The notes beneath the pieces were generated by a model. That model worked only from the letters and a program-made list of their open reading frames with translations. It did not search any database and was not told the DNA's origin. This document shows, piece by piece, positions 10,614 to 20,955 of a stretch of 64,000 nt of DNA (within the stretch, counting starts at the first letter, position 1; every line of letters starts with the position of its first letter). This DNA comes from Erodium maritimum. Lineage: Eukaryota > Streptophyta > Magnoliopsida > Geraniales > Geraniaceae. Both the position numbers and the translations under genes were made by a program. The stretch covers positions 67,750,039 to 67,814,038 of the forward strand of contig OY997593.1 of assembly GCA_963921825.1 (NCBI GenBank), in the 5' to 3' direction.

Positions 10614-12369
10614 AGAACTGTAATAACCACTCCCGGTCAACGCCAGTCAAACCTGCGAAAAACAGGAAAAATTTAAATTTTTTTAAGACTGACTGTTAAG
10701 TGAACCTAAAATGACCCCGAGTGTCATACCGGACTTAAGTTGACCCCATTATTGACCCAAGTGAGTTCCGGGGGACTCAGGGCAACTTTCTGATCAATTT
10801 GGGAAATGTTGACTTTTCGCTGGAAAAGTCAACCGAGCGACGTTTTGGTCCATTCGAGGACCGTTTTGGATCCGAAAAGCTTAGTCGTCGTCGCAGCGGT
10901 CTTAGTTGAGCAGTTTCCTTGTAGCCCGTCAAGTTTTGTAATTTCTTGGGAAAAGTGCCCGTTCGGGGCCCGAAATGTCCGTTTTTCGCGAATCTGATTG
11001 GAAAATATCAAGTAGATATTTTCCAAAAGGTGTGGGACCCACTTTACCACTTGTCCAACAAGTGGTGGTGTTAGTTTTGGGGGGAAAATGAATGGTGGGG
11101 GCTTAAGTGTGGCCGGCCACCTATATCAAAAAAAGAAAAGAAAAATACAAAAAATAGAGTTAGTTGTTTTAGAGAAGGAAGAGAGAGTTTAGAGAGAGAA
11201 GGAGAAGAAGAAGAAGAGAGAAGGGAGGAATAGCTAGGGTTTGGAGAAATCAAGCCCTTGGATCGTCTTAAGGCAAGGAGCAATCTAGTTCCCCTCATCC
11301 TCCTCTACGGTAATACCCAAACCGATTCTCGTTTTGTTTATTTTGGAAAGCTAGGGTTTTGTTAAAGTGATTGATTTAGGGTTGTGTGGAGGTTGGGGAG
11401 GTGTTGGAGACGTTTTAGAGGTGTTTGGGGGTTTAATTGCACGTTTTCCGGTGACCGGAGGCTCGGGAGGAGCTCCGGCCATGGGGTGGCTGGCCGGAGC
11501 TGGGACCAGCCACCACCATGGTGGCCGAGCCCCCCCTGAACCCTAGGGCACGACCAAGTAGGTTGGGTGGGGCCCACGTGCTCGGTTGCTCGGGTTTTAG
11601 TGTTTGGGTGGTTTAAAACGTTCCCCGGACCATTTATCCTTAATCGGATCGAAATTTGGAATTAAATTGGAGAAGTTGTAATTAACGGGTTTTGGAAACT
11701 TTAAACGTTAATTAATTGACTCGGAAGTCGGAATTCGATTCCGTCAAGTGCATTGGGTCCCTTGAACTATACTAAGACCGTAGAAACGAAAACGGGGGCT
11801 TTTGGAGCCCCGGGAGGCAATTTACAAAACCCGGGAAGATTCGCCATGTCGGGCGAATCGGGCCTTGACGGGTCCCTTATCGACAATGTCGAGTAATTGG
11901 GAAGTTTGGGAGTGATCGACATTGTCGGGGTTAAGTTTGGGCATCGAGTTTAATGATTTTCAGTTTATTCCTGCAAGTTGTTAAGTGCCTTTAAATTGTG
12001 TTCTTTTAGATCGTGCCACGGACCGAGGCAAGGGAAAGCTGGGTGAGTGACTGAGATCATCACCGGAGCTCGTTGTTCGGCTTTTGGGAGAACACACACG
12101 AGGTAGGGAAAAGTAGCCGGATCTCGGCCCTGACTGGGGAAAGTTAACAGTTGAATTGCATGTGACACCGGGGTGTCGTGGGTTGAGTAGGTTTATTTAA
12201 TTATTAGAAAAGCATGATACGGGATCGTAGTAATTATTGGAAAAGCATGTGACACTTAGTAGTGTCGTAGGAGCAGAGAACTTATCGATATTAGAATTAC
12301 TGGAGGCATATGACCATGCCCGGAGGTTGTTTGTGAAACTAGTGATCTTAGGACTGTTGGAGGCATTGA

Positions 12370-12600
12370 GTATGCCGGAGGTTGTTGTGTATTATTATTA
12401 TTGAGTTTTGGGTGGTCTTGAGAGCCCGTATTATTATTATTGAGTTTTGGGTGGCCTTGAGAGCCCGTATTATTATTATTGAGTTTTGGGTGGCCTTGAG
12501 AGCCAGTATTATTATTATTGAGTTTTGGGTGGCCTTGAGAGCCCGTGTTATTATTTGTGTTTGGTGGCCATGAGAGCCCGTGTGCTAAGGTTGGTGTCTT
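12370..12600 (+). repeat. Minisatellite in the solo LTR (about 40 bp units)
   Basis: About five tandem copies of a unit built on GAGTTTTGGGTGGCCTTGAG followed by AGCCCGT and ATTATT runs. The open frames over it are repeat artefacts. Looser copies with GTGGCC..GAG..CCCGTG continue to about 13260. Confidence 0.85.
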
Positions 12601-12627
12601 TGGCTGGCCTGACCGAGTTAGAGTCTC

Positions 12628-12650
12628 GGGGGGGGGGGGGGGGGGGGGGG
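12628..12650 (+). repeat. G homopolymer
   Basis: An uninterrupted run of 23 G inside the minisatellite zone. Length is likely unreliable in sequencing. Confidence 0.9.
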
Positions 12651-13329
12651 TTGCGAGCATTCTTTGGCTGACTTACGAGTTAGAGTCTCGGTAAATTGCG
12701 AGCGTGTATTATTGTTGAGTTTTGGGTGGCCATGAGTACCCGTGGGGCCGTCGAACCCGTGTCTTTACCTTTGGTGTTTTGGGTGGCCATGAGTGCCCGT
12801 GGGGTTGTGAACCCGTGTCTTTACTGTTGGTGGTTTGAGTGGCCGTGAGTGCCCGTGGGGTTGTTGAGCCCGTGAGTTACTATTGGTGTGTCTTGGGTGG
12901 TCATGAGAGCCCGTACTTTACTGTTGAGTCTTGGGTGGCCATGAGAGCACGTGGTTAACTGTTGAGTCTTGGGTGGCCATTAGAGCCCGTGTTTGACTGT
13001 TGGTGTCTGGGGAGGCCGTGTGTGCCCGTGGGGTTGTTGAACCTGTGTCCTTGTTGTTGGTGTGTCTTGGGAGGCCGTGAGTGCCTGTGGGGTTGATGAA
13101 CCCGTGTCTTTATCGTTGGTGTGTCTTGGGAGGCCGTGAGTGCCCGTGGGGTGGTTGAGCCGTGAGTTACTGTTGGTGTGTCTTGGGAGGCCGTGAGTGC
13201 CTGTGGGGCTGTTGAGTCCGTGTTTTATGGTTGGTGTCTTGGGTGGCCATAAGTGCCTGTGGAGTGCTGAACCTGTGTTGTTGCTGTTTGTTGAACTTGC
13301 TTGTGATTGTGATTGTGGTTACCTGAGTG

Positions 13330-13575
13330 AGAGAGGTTACTGAGACAGGTCGACCGCCTGGCCCGACTTTGTGTCGGGGAAGCGCGTGAGTGAGGGAAGT
13401 TGTAAGACATGTCGACCGCCTGGACCGACTGGGATCGGAAAGGGCGAGGGACAGAGAAGTTGTAAGACAGGTCGACCGCCTGGACCGACTGGGATCAGAA
13501 AGGGCGAAGGACAGAGAGGTTACTGAGACAGGTCGACCGCCTGGCCCGACTGAGATCGGAAAGGGCGAGAAACAG
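13330..13575 (+). repeat. Minisatellite in the solo LTR (about 63 bp units)
   Basis: Four tandem copies carrying GACAGGTCGACCGCCTGG, a GACTGGGATCGGAAAGGGCG segment and a purine-rich spacer. Lies in the distal third of the solo LTR. Confidence 0.8.
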
Positions 13576-14199
13576 AATTGGTTACTGAACAGCTGGTTTG
13601 CGATCCTTTGTGATCTTGTTTGGTGTGCGATCCTTTGTGATCTTGTTTGGTGTCGCGTAGTTTCTTTTGAGTCCTTGGAAGAGGTCGTAATCGTTGTGTC
13701 GGTTTACTTACATGTTTGAGTGTTGAGTCGTTCGAGGAAGGTCACCGTGGGTGTTTGTCAGTCAGAGTACTTGAGTTGGGGACAGTGATCCCCGGAGTTG
13801 AGTTTGTGGTTGGTGTTACCGGCATTGTCTGCTAATTATGCCGTAGTCAGTCTGTTATCTGTGGTGGTGAGCGAACGCTCACCCCTAGCTGCTTTTCCTA
13901 CAGGTACTGATCACAGGACGGATTAGGGGAGCTCTCGAAGCTTGTGGAGCTAGGAGCGGAGTCCGGGTTCAGTCTTTTGAGTCTAGTGACGGATACCTTG
14001 TACTTTTGTCCACGTGTTGGGACGTGTTTTTAAGTTGTAAATATTATTTTGATTAATTAAATGGAGATTTTAAAGTGTTTATCCAAAACAGGTTTCATTG
14101 TTTTATTGTTTTTAAAACGTTCGCGTCCCGAGTTCGGTTTACTGAAATTAGGGCGTGACAAGAACGAAGTTGAAAAATAAAAATAAAGTAACATGCAAT

Positions 14200-14645
14200 C
14201 TATACTTAATTTAGGGAAAAACATGGGTAAAAGGTCATCTAATAACACATACCAATGAGACCTCATCAATGGGTGTAGCCAAAGCAGCAAAAATGACATA
14301 AGCTTCAATCATGGTTGGGTCCCTAAACATTTAAATAGTGCCATTTCGTGCTTCCAAAACCTGATCTCTGTCCGACCTAAATATGAAACCCCATGAAACA
14401 TGTCGGGTGTCCTAGAATGTGGCTCCATCAACATTAATCTCCTTATAGCCAAGAGGGATGAGGGACCAAGTTGGCTCAACCGGATGTCCAACTAGGGGAT
14501 GAAGGGTCCAGGGATGAGACACGACTTCTTTCCATGAGGAGAGATTGATTACCGCAACAGATTTCACCTCGATTATAAAGCAGGTTCGGTCATGCTCTAT
14601 TGTGCTTGCAGCGTTTAAGCAAGACCTTGAGCAGCCGTAGTCCAC
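14200..14645 (-). pseudogene. RNase H-like (RVT_3) relic of a LINE
   Basis: On the minus strand a frame from 14645 reads through W-x-LIPLGYKEINVDGATF, the standard start of the plant RNase H-like domain found at the end of LINE ORF2 and in related relics. After a stop it continues in the same frame through RDQVLEARNGT and DPTMIEAYVIFAALAT, both typical of the family. At least three in-frame stops make it non-functional. No reverse transcriptase remains beside it. The solo LTR to the left may have cut it. Confidence 0.65.
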
Positions 14646-15103
14646 TTCGACTAGTTTTCAATATCGTCAGTGACGTTTATAGCATGAAAAGAACTACAAC
14701 AACATTGTGTCTTTTCTCTGTTTTTCGTGGTCATGGATTTATTCCTGATGCACTCAGATGTATTTGAATTTAAATTAATAAATTGCACCTTTCGCTAAAA
14801 AAAATCAGAGGCCCCAAAACTCAGAGTGAGCAGGGAAGGAACAACGTAGCAAAACTAGTTACGCAATCATGTGGTACCAAGAAGAAAAGGGGCCTCGTTG
14901 CTATAATGATGACTATGAACATCGTCAATCTTTTGGAAAGCCCCTCGGCCTTTCCCTTATAGTGGACCTTAATACTCACAACAAATTTTGTGATAATGGG
15001 GATAATCTTTTCCCCGCTACGCCCATCAACCGATGAGGAGCACCTCGAAAGGACTCTCGAGACGGGTAGAGTGTTACTAAAGTCATCCAGAAGAGGTTGT
15101 GAT
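14646..15103. other. Intergenic DNA
   Basis: No gene recognised. A minus-strand frame at 14821-15108 has no motif. A run of eight A near 14801 could be the tail of an old retroposon. Confidence 0.4.
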
Positions 15104-16410
15104 AACAAATAAGTAGGGGAGACAAGCTGTTAAGAAGTTTCTAGAGAGAGAGTCTCTCACCTCTATCTAGAAACCCTAACCTTCTTCCTCAGAGCACGCC
15201 GTTGTCACCCCACCTCCCTCCGCCGGCGATCTCCTTCAAGGAGGTTGCTGGCGGTCATCCCCTCCCCTCCGCCATCTTTTCGTTCCCTGGTTCCCTTCCT
15301 ATTTTCTTTCTAAACCTCCACCTCTCTTCTCCTTTTCTCCGCTCTTCTCCGGTAAAGCGTAGTGGTCGGTTTTCCTCGTCGTTGGTGTCGTCTCCCAGAT
15401 CTGACCGTGGGATGTTTTTCTCTTGGTAGATCGGCGCGGATCTGGTGGCCCTTGCCTCCCTATGCTCTGGTTTCCCCGTTGCTGTTTCTTCGCCGGGTTT
15501 GGGGGTTGGGGTGTCTCGGATCCGTCGTGGGACGGCTTTCCTCACATGCTAAGGTGAGGATTGCCGCGGATCTAGTCGCCCTCGCCCTCTGCGGTGGCTC
15601 CTGCGGTGTCATGGCTGAAGTCCCCCTCCTCCAGATTCCAGCGACAACTTTTAGGCTCCGGTGTGGTTCCTGCTCAAGGATCGTTGCGGCCCTTCTTGCC
15701 CGTCCTCGCTGTTGTGGGTGGCTCCTTCTCGGTGGCGTTCTCTGTAGGTCGTTTCCAGATCTGCGGCTTCTTGAGATTGTGGTCAGGTGTGGCCTCTTCC
15801 CTCTTCTCTGACTAGTTATATTTTCTTCACTATTCCTACCTCTACTCCCCTCGATTCATTTTCTTGTGCTCCCGTCCATCTCGGTGGACAGAATCGTCGG
15901 TCTGATGTTGGCCTCCGATTAAAGCATGGGGCTTTTGCCCTTGGATTTTAATCGATTAGTTTATTGTTATGGTTTAAGTCCCTTCCGTGTTGTGGTGATA
16001 ACCACCGGCAATTGCAAGTTCTCTGTTCCTTCATTGGATATAGGGATCCTGTGGACTAGGGTTTAGATGTAATTCCTTCCTAGAAGGCTTGAGGGGCCTT
16101 GGTTTGTAGGTAGCTACTGATTCGTTTGGGCTTAATGGTAGGCAAATTTGGGTTCTCAGACCTGTTTCTTTTTTTTCTGGGCTTCATGGTAGAAAAATCT
16201 AGTTTATAGAACTTATAATTTTTTCGATTTCTTTGTTCTTAGTTTCACCTTCAATTCTTCACTGCCCCTGGTCGGGTTTGTTGAGGTGTTCATGAGATTC
16301 CTATTAGAATGGAATGCTCCTCATTGTACTTCATCTCTGCTCTTCTTTTCAAAGAACAGATTTTATATATTGCTTGGCTTATACCAAAAAAACAAATAAG
16401 TAAGGGAGAC
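15104..16410 (+). mobile_element. Retroposon with 20-bp target duplications
   Basis: Near-perfect 20-bp direct repeats (AACAAATAAGTARGGGAGAC, one difference) at 15104-15123 and 16391-16410 enclose 1,267 bp. The right end carries a short A run before the repeat. Variable, long target duplications with an A tail indicate LINE-type target-primed insertion. The interior starts with a pyrimidine-rich leader (CTAGAGAGAGAGTCTCTCAC) like other copies here. It has only short frames (15362-15811, 15594-15815) without motifs, so it is a non-autonomous or internally shortened copy. Confidence 0.78.
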
Positions 16411-17073
16411 GAGTGCTCTATCTAGACCAGCATACAATTAGTCCATTTCATCTGGTCGCTCATATGTTAGGTTCTAATGCATTTCACGGGATATCCCCGG
16501 GCAAGTGCAACTGTGCCAACTCAAGTATCTCATAGTTTTGGACCTTTCAGACAACCACATATCAGGAGAGATTCAACATTGTATGTGTTTGTAGTGTCTA
16601 CCTATTGTTGTTGTAGTTTTCAATGCACAAGTATAAAACAAGTTCCATTGTATCTGTTTGTACTTTTCTGCAACATTTCAATGTGTTATAAGGTAGCTTC
16701 CAATGTATAACAAACTTTTAAGGTCCAATTTTCCCCCCAGTAAATATCTCTCTTTTAAAAGAAAAATATCTATAGAATTACAAGTATATAAGTAAGAAAA
16801 TCTCCACCTAATCCCCTCAAAACCGCTCTTAGTTCTCTGCAACATTTAAATGTATTATTGTGTAGTTAATTACTTTAAAGATAGTAATGAATCAGTTTCA
16901 GACAGTACTGATCCTATAATTTCTTTCATTTTAAGAATTATCCCAGCTTTTTGCATTCAGAGATTTTTTTTCCAACAATTATATGGAATTAAAATCAAGA
17001 ACATAAATAATAAAAATACGGAAGTTACCCCTACTTTCCATAACTTGTCAGTGACATTCTGTGTCTTGTGTCC
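16411..17073 (+). other. Promoter region of the multi-CLE gene
   Basis: AT-rich, no gene. The last 100 bases are shared in part with the promoters of the two later CLE genes, most clearly TGTGTCTTGTGTCCTATATA. Confidence 0.5.
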
Positions 17074-17080
17074 TATATAA
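17074..17080 (+). promoter_or_regulatory. TATA box of the multi-CLE gene
   Basis: TATATAA, 60 bp before the start codon, in a block GTGTCTTGTGTCCTATATAA that recurs at the same place before the other two CLE genes. Confidence 0.75.
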
Positions 17081-17140
17081 GAGCACCATGTCTCAGCTGT
17101 ACCGTATTCACCTGTAATTTCAACTTAGCCCGACACAGAG

Positions 17141-17938
17141 ATGGCGAATCCTCGTGCTTGTAAGCCTACCCCGACCTTGTTCTTGATCATTTTCTCCCTG
17201 GTGATGACGATGTTCCTAGCAAAGACATCGCAGGCACGAGGCATTATGCAAAAGGAGATAAACAACGACAAGACCAAGATGGAGAACTACAAACGGTTCC
17301 TTATAGCGGGCATTCACCATGAGGTTCCTAGTGGACCAAACCCTGGAGGTAACGGTGATCCCCATCCCCGGGCGGGCAACACCAAGTTGGAGAACTACAA
17401 ACGATTCCCCACACCAAGCATCAACCACGAAGTCCCTAGTGGACCCAACCCTATAGGTAACCCTCACCCCCCTCCCCAGGCTTATAGCATCAACCACGAA
17501 GTCCCCAGTGGACCCAACCCTGTAGGTAACCCTCACACCCCTCCCCAGGCTTATAGCATCAACCACGAGGTCCCTAGTGGACACAACCCTGTAGGTAACC
17601 CTCACACCCCTCCTCAGGCTTATAGCATCAACCACGAGGTCCCCAGTGGACCCGACCCTGTAGGTAACCCTCACACCCCACCCCAGGCTTACAACATCAA
17701 CCACGACGTCCCTAGTGGATCCAACCCTGGACCTCCCCATGCTAATAGTCACGACCACGATGTCCCCATTGGGTCCAACTCTGGAGGTAAGTCTCAGCCC
17801 GATGTCCCCAGTGGACCCAGTCATGGAGGTAACTCTCATCCCCTCCTCATTTCCCAGGCTAATAGGTACCACCACAAAGTCCCCAACCCAGTCATGAGAG
17901 GTAACTCTCATCCAACGACTACGACCACGATGACCTAG
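17141..17938 (+). CDS. Multi-domain CLE peptide precursor, TDIF-like
   Basis: Intronless, 265 residues. Residues 1-32 are a signal peptide (hydrophobic core LFLIIFSLVMTMFLA, cleavage likely after TSQA). CLE precursors release 12-residue hydroxylated peptides that bind leucine-rich receptor kinases outside the cell. The known TDIF (CLE41/44) peptide is HEVPSGPNPISN. Here near-copies occur at 60-71 (HEVPSGPNPGGN), 96-107 (...PIGN), 119-130 (...PVGN), 142-153 (HEVPSGHNPVGN) and 165-176 (HEVPSGPDPVGN). Degenerate ones lie at 188-199, 206-217, 220-231 and 245-255. Motifs from 96 on repeat every 23 residues, with Pro-rich spacers. The segment before motifs 1 and 2 (K-x-ENYKRF) matches the variable region of the two neighbouring single-CLE genes, which shows common origin. 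The start is the first ATG after the TATA box. TDIF-like function in vascular stem-cell control is inference from the motif only. Confidence 0.93.
   Translation: MANPRACKPTPTLFLIIFSLVMTMFLAKTSQARGIMQKEINNDKTKMENYKRFLIAGIHHEVPSGPNPGGNGDPHPRAGNTKLENYKRFPTPSINHEVPSGPNPIGNPHPPPQAYSINHEVPSGPNPVGNPHTPPQAYSINHEVPSGHNPVGNPHTPPQAYSINHEVPSGPDPVGNPHTPPQAYNINHDVPSGSNPGPPHANSHDHDVPIGSNSGGKSQPDVPSGPSHGGNSHPLLISQANRYHHKVPNPVMRGNSHPTTTTTMT
17417..17703 (+). repeat. 69-bp coding tandem repeat (CLE units)
   Basis: About four direct copies of a 69-bp unit, each coding one CLE dodecapeptide plus an 11-residue Pro-rich spacer. The copies are nearly identical at DNA level, which implies recent unequal exchange or slippage within the gene. 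Confidence 0.85.
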
Positions 17939-18449
17939 TGACCCAACTCTGAAGAAACCAGTTTTGTTAGGCTATTTTGTCGAAATAAAACTTTGTTTGC
18001 TTGTTGCTAGTTATTCCTTGTTTTCAATTTCATTTTGTTATGCAAATCAAGTAAGGATCGTTCAGTCGTAAAAGTTTTATAAAAACCTCATTACATGCAA
18101 TGATAAAGCACCGTCCAATCCCATTTGTGAGTAGTTCAGCAGTTCTCCTAATTTAAATAGGACGAACAATTAAATCTATACATTTTTATGGATATTATTA
18201 CATTCACAAAGCAACCCCAAAGTTGCCCATATATTATTGATAATTAAATCTATACATTTTTATGGATATCAACAGTTCCATATATCGTTTTTTTTTTTGG
18301 AAACTCTGCAATTGGAACAAGGCATTGCCCATTTTCATTATACCTTGCATTCATACCCATTTTCACATGCTCCATCCCTCAAATAAGCACTATATACAAT
18401 AAAATCTCCCAATATTATTGTGATGTGCATTCAATAAGAGAGAAATCGC
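17939..18449. other. 3' flank of the multi-CLE gene and intergenic DNA
   Basis: The first 180 bases resemble the 3' flank of the other CLE genes (TTTCATTTTGTTATGCAAAT, then a TATAAAA segment). The rest is AT-rich with no gene. Confidence 0.5.
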
Positions 18450-18479
18450 TATATAAACAATCATCGAATCGTTGAGCAA

Positions 18480-18560
18480 ATGGCGATGAAAACTCGATAT
18501 CTTTTTATTGTCACAATGTTTCTAGTGATGTGTACAAGTGTTATTGTTGCCGCGAACTAA
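18480..18560 (+). CDS. 26-residue hydrophobic small ORF, decayed secreted-peptide gene?
   Basis: A TATATAAA sequence at about 18450 is followed 30 bp on by an ATG opening a 26-codon frame, MAMKTRYLFIVTMFLVMC..., that has the shape of a complete signal peptide (basic start, hydrophobic core, small residues at the end) and then stops. In the same frame, past two stops, another short open run reads EPDSPTEPLPVA and ends. It looks like a secreted-peptide precursor whose mature part has been lost to stop codons. It does not show a CLE motif, and I do not recognise the family. Confidence 0.35.
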   Translation: MAMKTRYLFIVTMFLVMCTSVIVAAN

Positions 18561-19009
18561 CAACAATGAGTAGCTGAGGCGTGGGACTAGGAACCTGATT
18601 CTCCGACAGAGCCTCTACCTGTGGCTTGAAGTTTAAAAGTTTGGCATACTATGCAATGAGATAGAACATGTAATCATAGACCATGTCTACACTTACATAC
18701 TCCAAAGAGTGACTATGTCTGCAGGGATCAATTTTTTCATTACTATTTTAGGGTATGTCATTAATATTTATTAAATATTAAAAAAATCAAAGATAGTTTA
18801 AGGAGTCTTAGAATTTCAATTTGTACACATTGTACAAGTCAAAGATCAATTATACACTATTTAGTTCTTCATAGCGCTCTGGAAAAAACATACAACCAGT
18901 CATACGGTGTATACGAGAACATATGGAATAATTAAGCGGGGATACAGCGTTCGTTGGGACATATGCATCTGTAGAATTTACAAACCAATTTTTTTGATAA
19001 GCAAGGTGT

Positions 19010-20195
19010 TGAATCTGTCTGAAATAGTTTGCATGAAACAACCTCCTGGCTACTCAGACCCTTCCCTACTTAATCATGTATATTGCATCAATAAATCTCT
19101 TTATGATTTCAAGCAAGCCCACGCTGCCGCCAACCCCCTCCCCCCGTGCTTGGTACCACCGCTTTGCTACATACCTCTCTACCATCGGCTATGTCAGCAA
19201 CAAGGCCGACATCTATCTCTTTATTTATCGTCATCATTCTCACACAACCTGTGGACGACATTATTCTCACTACCTCATCTCTTCTATCATGTCCCATCTT
19301 AGCTCCAAATTTTCCATGACTGATCTTGGTCATCTTCACTATTTCTTCGGTATCTCTATCACTCCTACTCGGTCTAGTCTTTGTCTTTTTCAAGCAAGCT
19401 TTGCTCGCGACATTCTAGCATGTGCGAACATGTCCTCCTGTAAACCTTGTCGTGCTCTAGTAGACATGAAATCCAAACTTTCTCCTTTTTCCATTCCCCC
19501 TTTCTCCGACCCTTCTCTGTATCGTAGTCTCGTTGGAGCTCTTTATTATCTCACTTTCACCCGTCCAAACATTTCTTATGTTGTTCGGCAAATTTGTCTT
19601 GTCATACATGACCCTCGTGAGCCTCACTTTCATGCTCTCAAACGCATTCTCCACTACATCCAAGGCACCCTATCTCATTCTCTCTATCTTCACCCTTCTA
19701 GCACCTTATCCCTCACCGCCTATTCTGATGCTGATTGGGCATGCTGTTTACATGCTCGCCGTTCCACCTCTGGTTACTATGTCTTCTTCGGCCCCAACCT
19801 TATTTCTTGGTCTTCCAAACGCCAAAATGTGGTCTCTCGTTCCAGCGTCGAGGCTGAGTATCGTGGTGTTGCCAACGCTGTCGCAGAAACATGTTGGTTA
19901 TGGAATCTCTTTCTTGAACTTCAATTTCCTCTTTCTAAAGTCACTGTTGTTTTCTATGATAATATCAGTTATGTCTATATGTTGTCTAATCCTATGCAGC
20001 ACCAACGATTCAAACACATTGAATTAGACTTACATTTTGTTCGTTACAAAGTTGTTTCTGAATAGGTTCAGGTTCTCCATGTACCATTGTCATACCAATA
20101 CACGACATCTTCATCAAAGGCCTCCTTTCGGCCCTTTTTGAGGAATTTCGGTCCGGTTTGAGCATCCTATCACCTCCAGCTCCAACTACGAGGCG
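19010..20195 (+). pseudogene. 5'-truncated copia element, RT and RNase H
   Basis: The sequence enters copia RT in the middle (LSEIVCMKQPP), loses frame near 19125, and resumes as PRAWYHRFATYL and on to RNase H (SDADWACC, SSVEAEYRG, YDNISYVYM). The RT active-site segment VDDIILTTSS is present but in a different frame from its neighbours, so RT is dead. A stop ends the frame at 20065. The protein resembles that of the element at 1489-6519 closely enough to be the same lineage. All of gag, protease, integrase and the 5' LTR are absent. Confidence 0.87.
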
Positions 20196-20383
20196 TGATA
20201 GCTAATATATTTTAGTTAAATGTTTGAATTGTATTTCAAATATATTTTCTTGTATATCATTGATTATCTTTCCTAATTTGGATTGCATAATTGATGTACA
20301 CAATCTCAAAAATCTCTCCTTTGTATAGACTTGTACTATATATATTACCCAATCAATGATCAAAGGATTGTTACCATTCAACA
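20196..20383 (+). repeat. 3' LTR of the truncated copia
   Basis: 188 bp, beginning TGATAGCTAATATAT and ending CATTCAACA, directly after a short purine-rich tract. It starts much like the LTR at 6340-6519 read on its coding strand. It ends where the segment duplicated around the CLE genes begins, about 220 bp before the TATA box of the next CLE gene. Confidence 0.75.
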
Positions 20384-20600
20384 CATACGTCTTGGTGATG
20401 CAAACTGTTTCGTTAATTTATAATTGGAATAAGAATCATTATTGGATTTTAATTTTGTGATTCTCATGATTTATCCGAGAAGTTTTTTCATTCTTAAGAT
20501 TTTCTTTCCAACAGTTACAAATGGTATCAAAATCAAGAACATACATAATACAGATATCACGATACCCCTAATTTCCCTAACAATTATGTGTCTTGTGTCC

Positions 20601-20607
20601 TATATAA
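20601..20607 (+). promoter_or_regulatory. TATA box of CLE gene A
   Basis: TATATAA in the same TGTGTCTTGTGTCC context as the other two CLE genes, 75 bp before the ATG. Confidence 0.72.
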
Positions 20608-20682
20608 GATCATCACTACCTCACCTGAATTCTATCCACCCCATATCCCCCAACCTGTAATTTCAACTTATCTGATACAGAG

Positions 20683-20955
20683 ATGGCTAATCTTCGTGCT
20701 TTGTTCTTGATCATTTTCTTCCTGGTGACGATGATGTTCCTAGCAAACACGTCCCAGGCACGTGACATAACGACGAAGGGGATCAACAGCATGATTCTTC
20801 TCCGGGAGATGGGATACGACGAAACCAAGTTAGAGTACTACAAACGATTTGCCATTGCCACGCAGGGTATCGAGACAAACCGTGAGGTTCCTAGTGGACC
20901 TAACCCAAAACATAATGACTCTTTTCTCCCTGCCCCAGACAAAACCAACTCCTAG
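20683..20955 (+). CDS. CLE peptide precursor, single domain (copy A)
   Basis: Intronless, 90 residues. Signal peptide 1-26 (MANLRALFLIIFFLVTMMFL, cleavage after TSQA), a variable region to 66, then the CLE dodecapeptide REVPSGPNPKHN at 67-78 and a 12-residue tail. The motif has the arginine start and the HN end of A-type CLE peptides, and the core VPSGPNP. The segment KLEYYKRF before it is shared with the multi-CLE gene. The length and layout are normal for the family. It acts outside the cell as a secreted signal. Which receptor or tissue is not visible. It differs from the copy at 25069 by a few substitutions before the motif and by its last residues. Confidence 0.9.
   Translation: MANLRALFLIIFFLVTMMFLANTSQARDITTKGINSMILLREMGYDETKLEYYKRFAIATQGIETNREVPSGPNPKHNDSFLPAPDKTNS

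Larger units (their letters stand above)
10619..14160 (+). mobile_element. Solo LTR, 3.54 kb, probably Ty3/gypsy
   Basis: The block begins TGTAATAACC and ends GGGCGTGACA, and is flanked by the 5-bp repeat AGAAC at 10614-10618 and 14161-14165. It has no coding region. Its end and its general build match two other blocks in this window (38921-41841 and, inverted, 43087-46283). One LTR-sized unit with TG...CA ends and a 5-bp target duplication is the mark of a solo LTR left by recombination between the two LTRs of an element. The size suggests one of the long-LTR gypsy groups. The interior is rich in minisatellites. Confidence 0.82.

Noticed and set aside
12382-12573. Repeat proteins encoded at 12256-12660
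   Set aside because: Both strands are open because of the 40-bp unit; no start context or domain.
12370-13575. CRISPR-like repeat array
   Set aside because: Repeats are contiguous minisatellite units without unique spacers, in a plant LTR.
17141-17938. CEP, PIP or IDA-type peptide precursor
   Set aside because: Pro/Gly-rich repeats first suggested these, but the H-E-V-P-S-G-P-N-P core with 12-residue spacing is the CLE motif and matches TDIF almost exactly.
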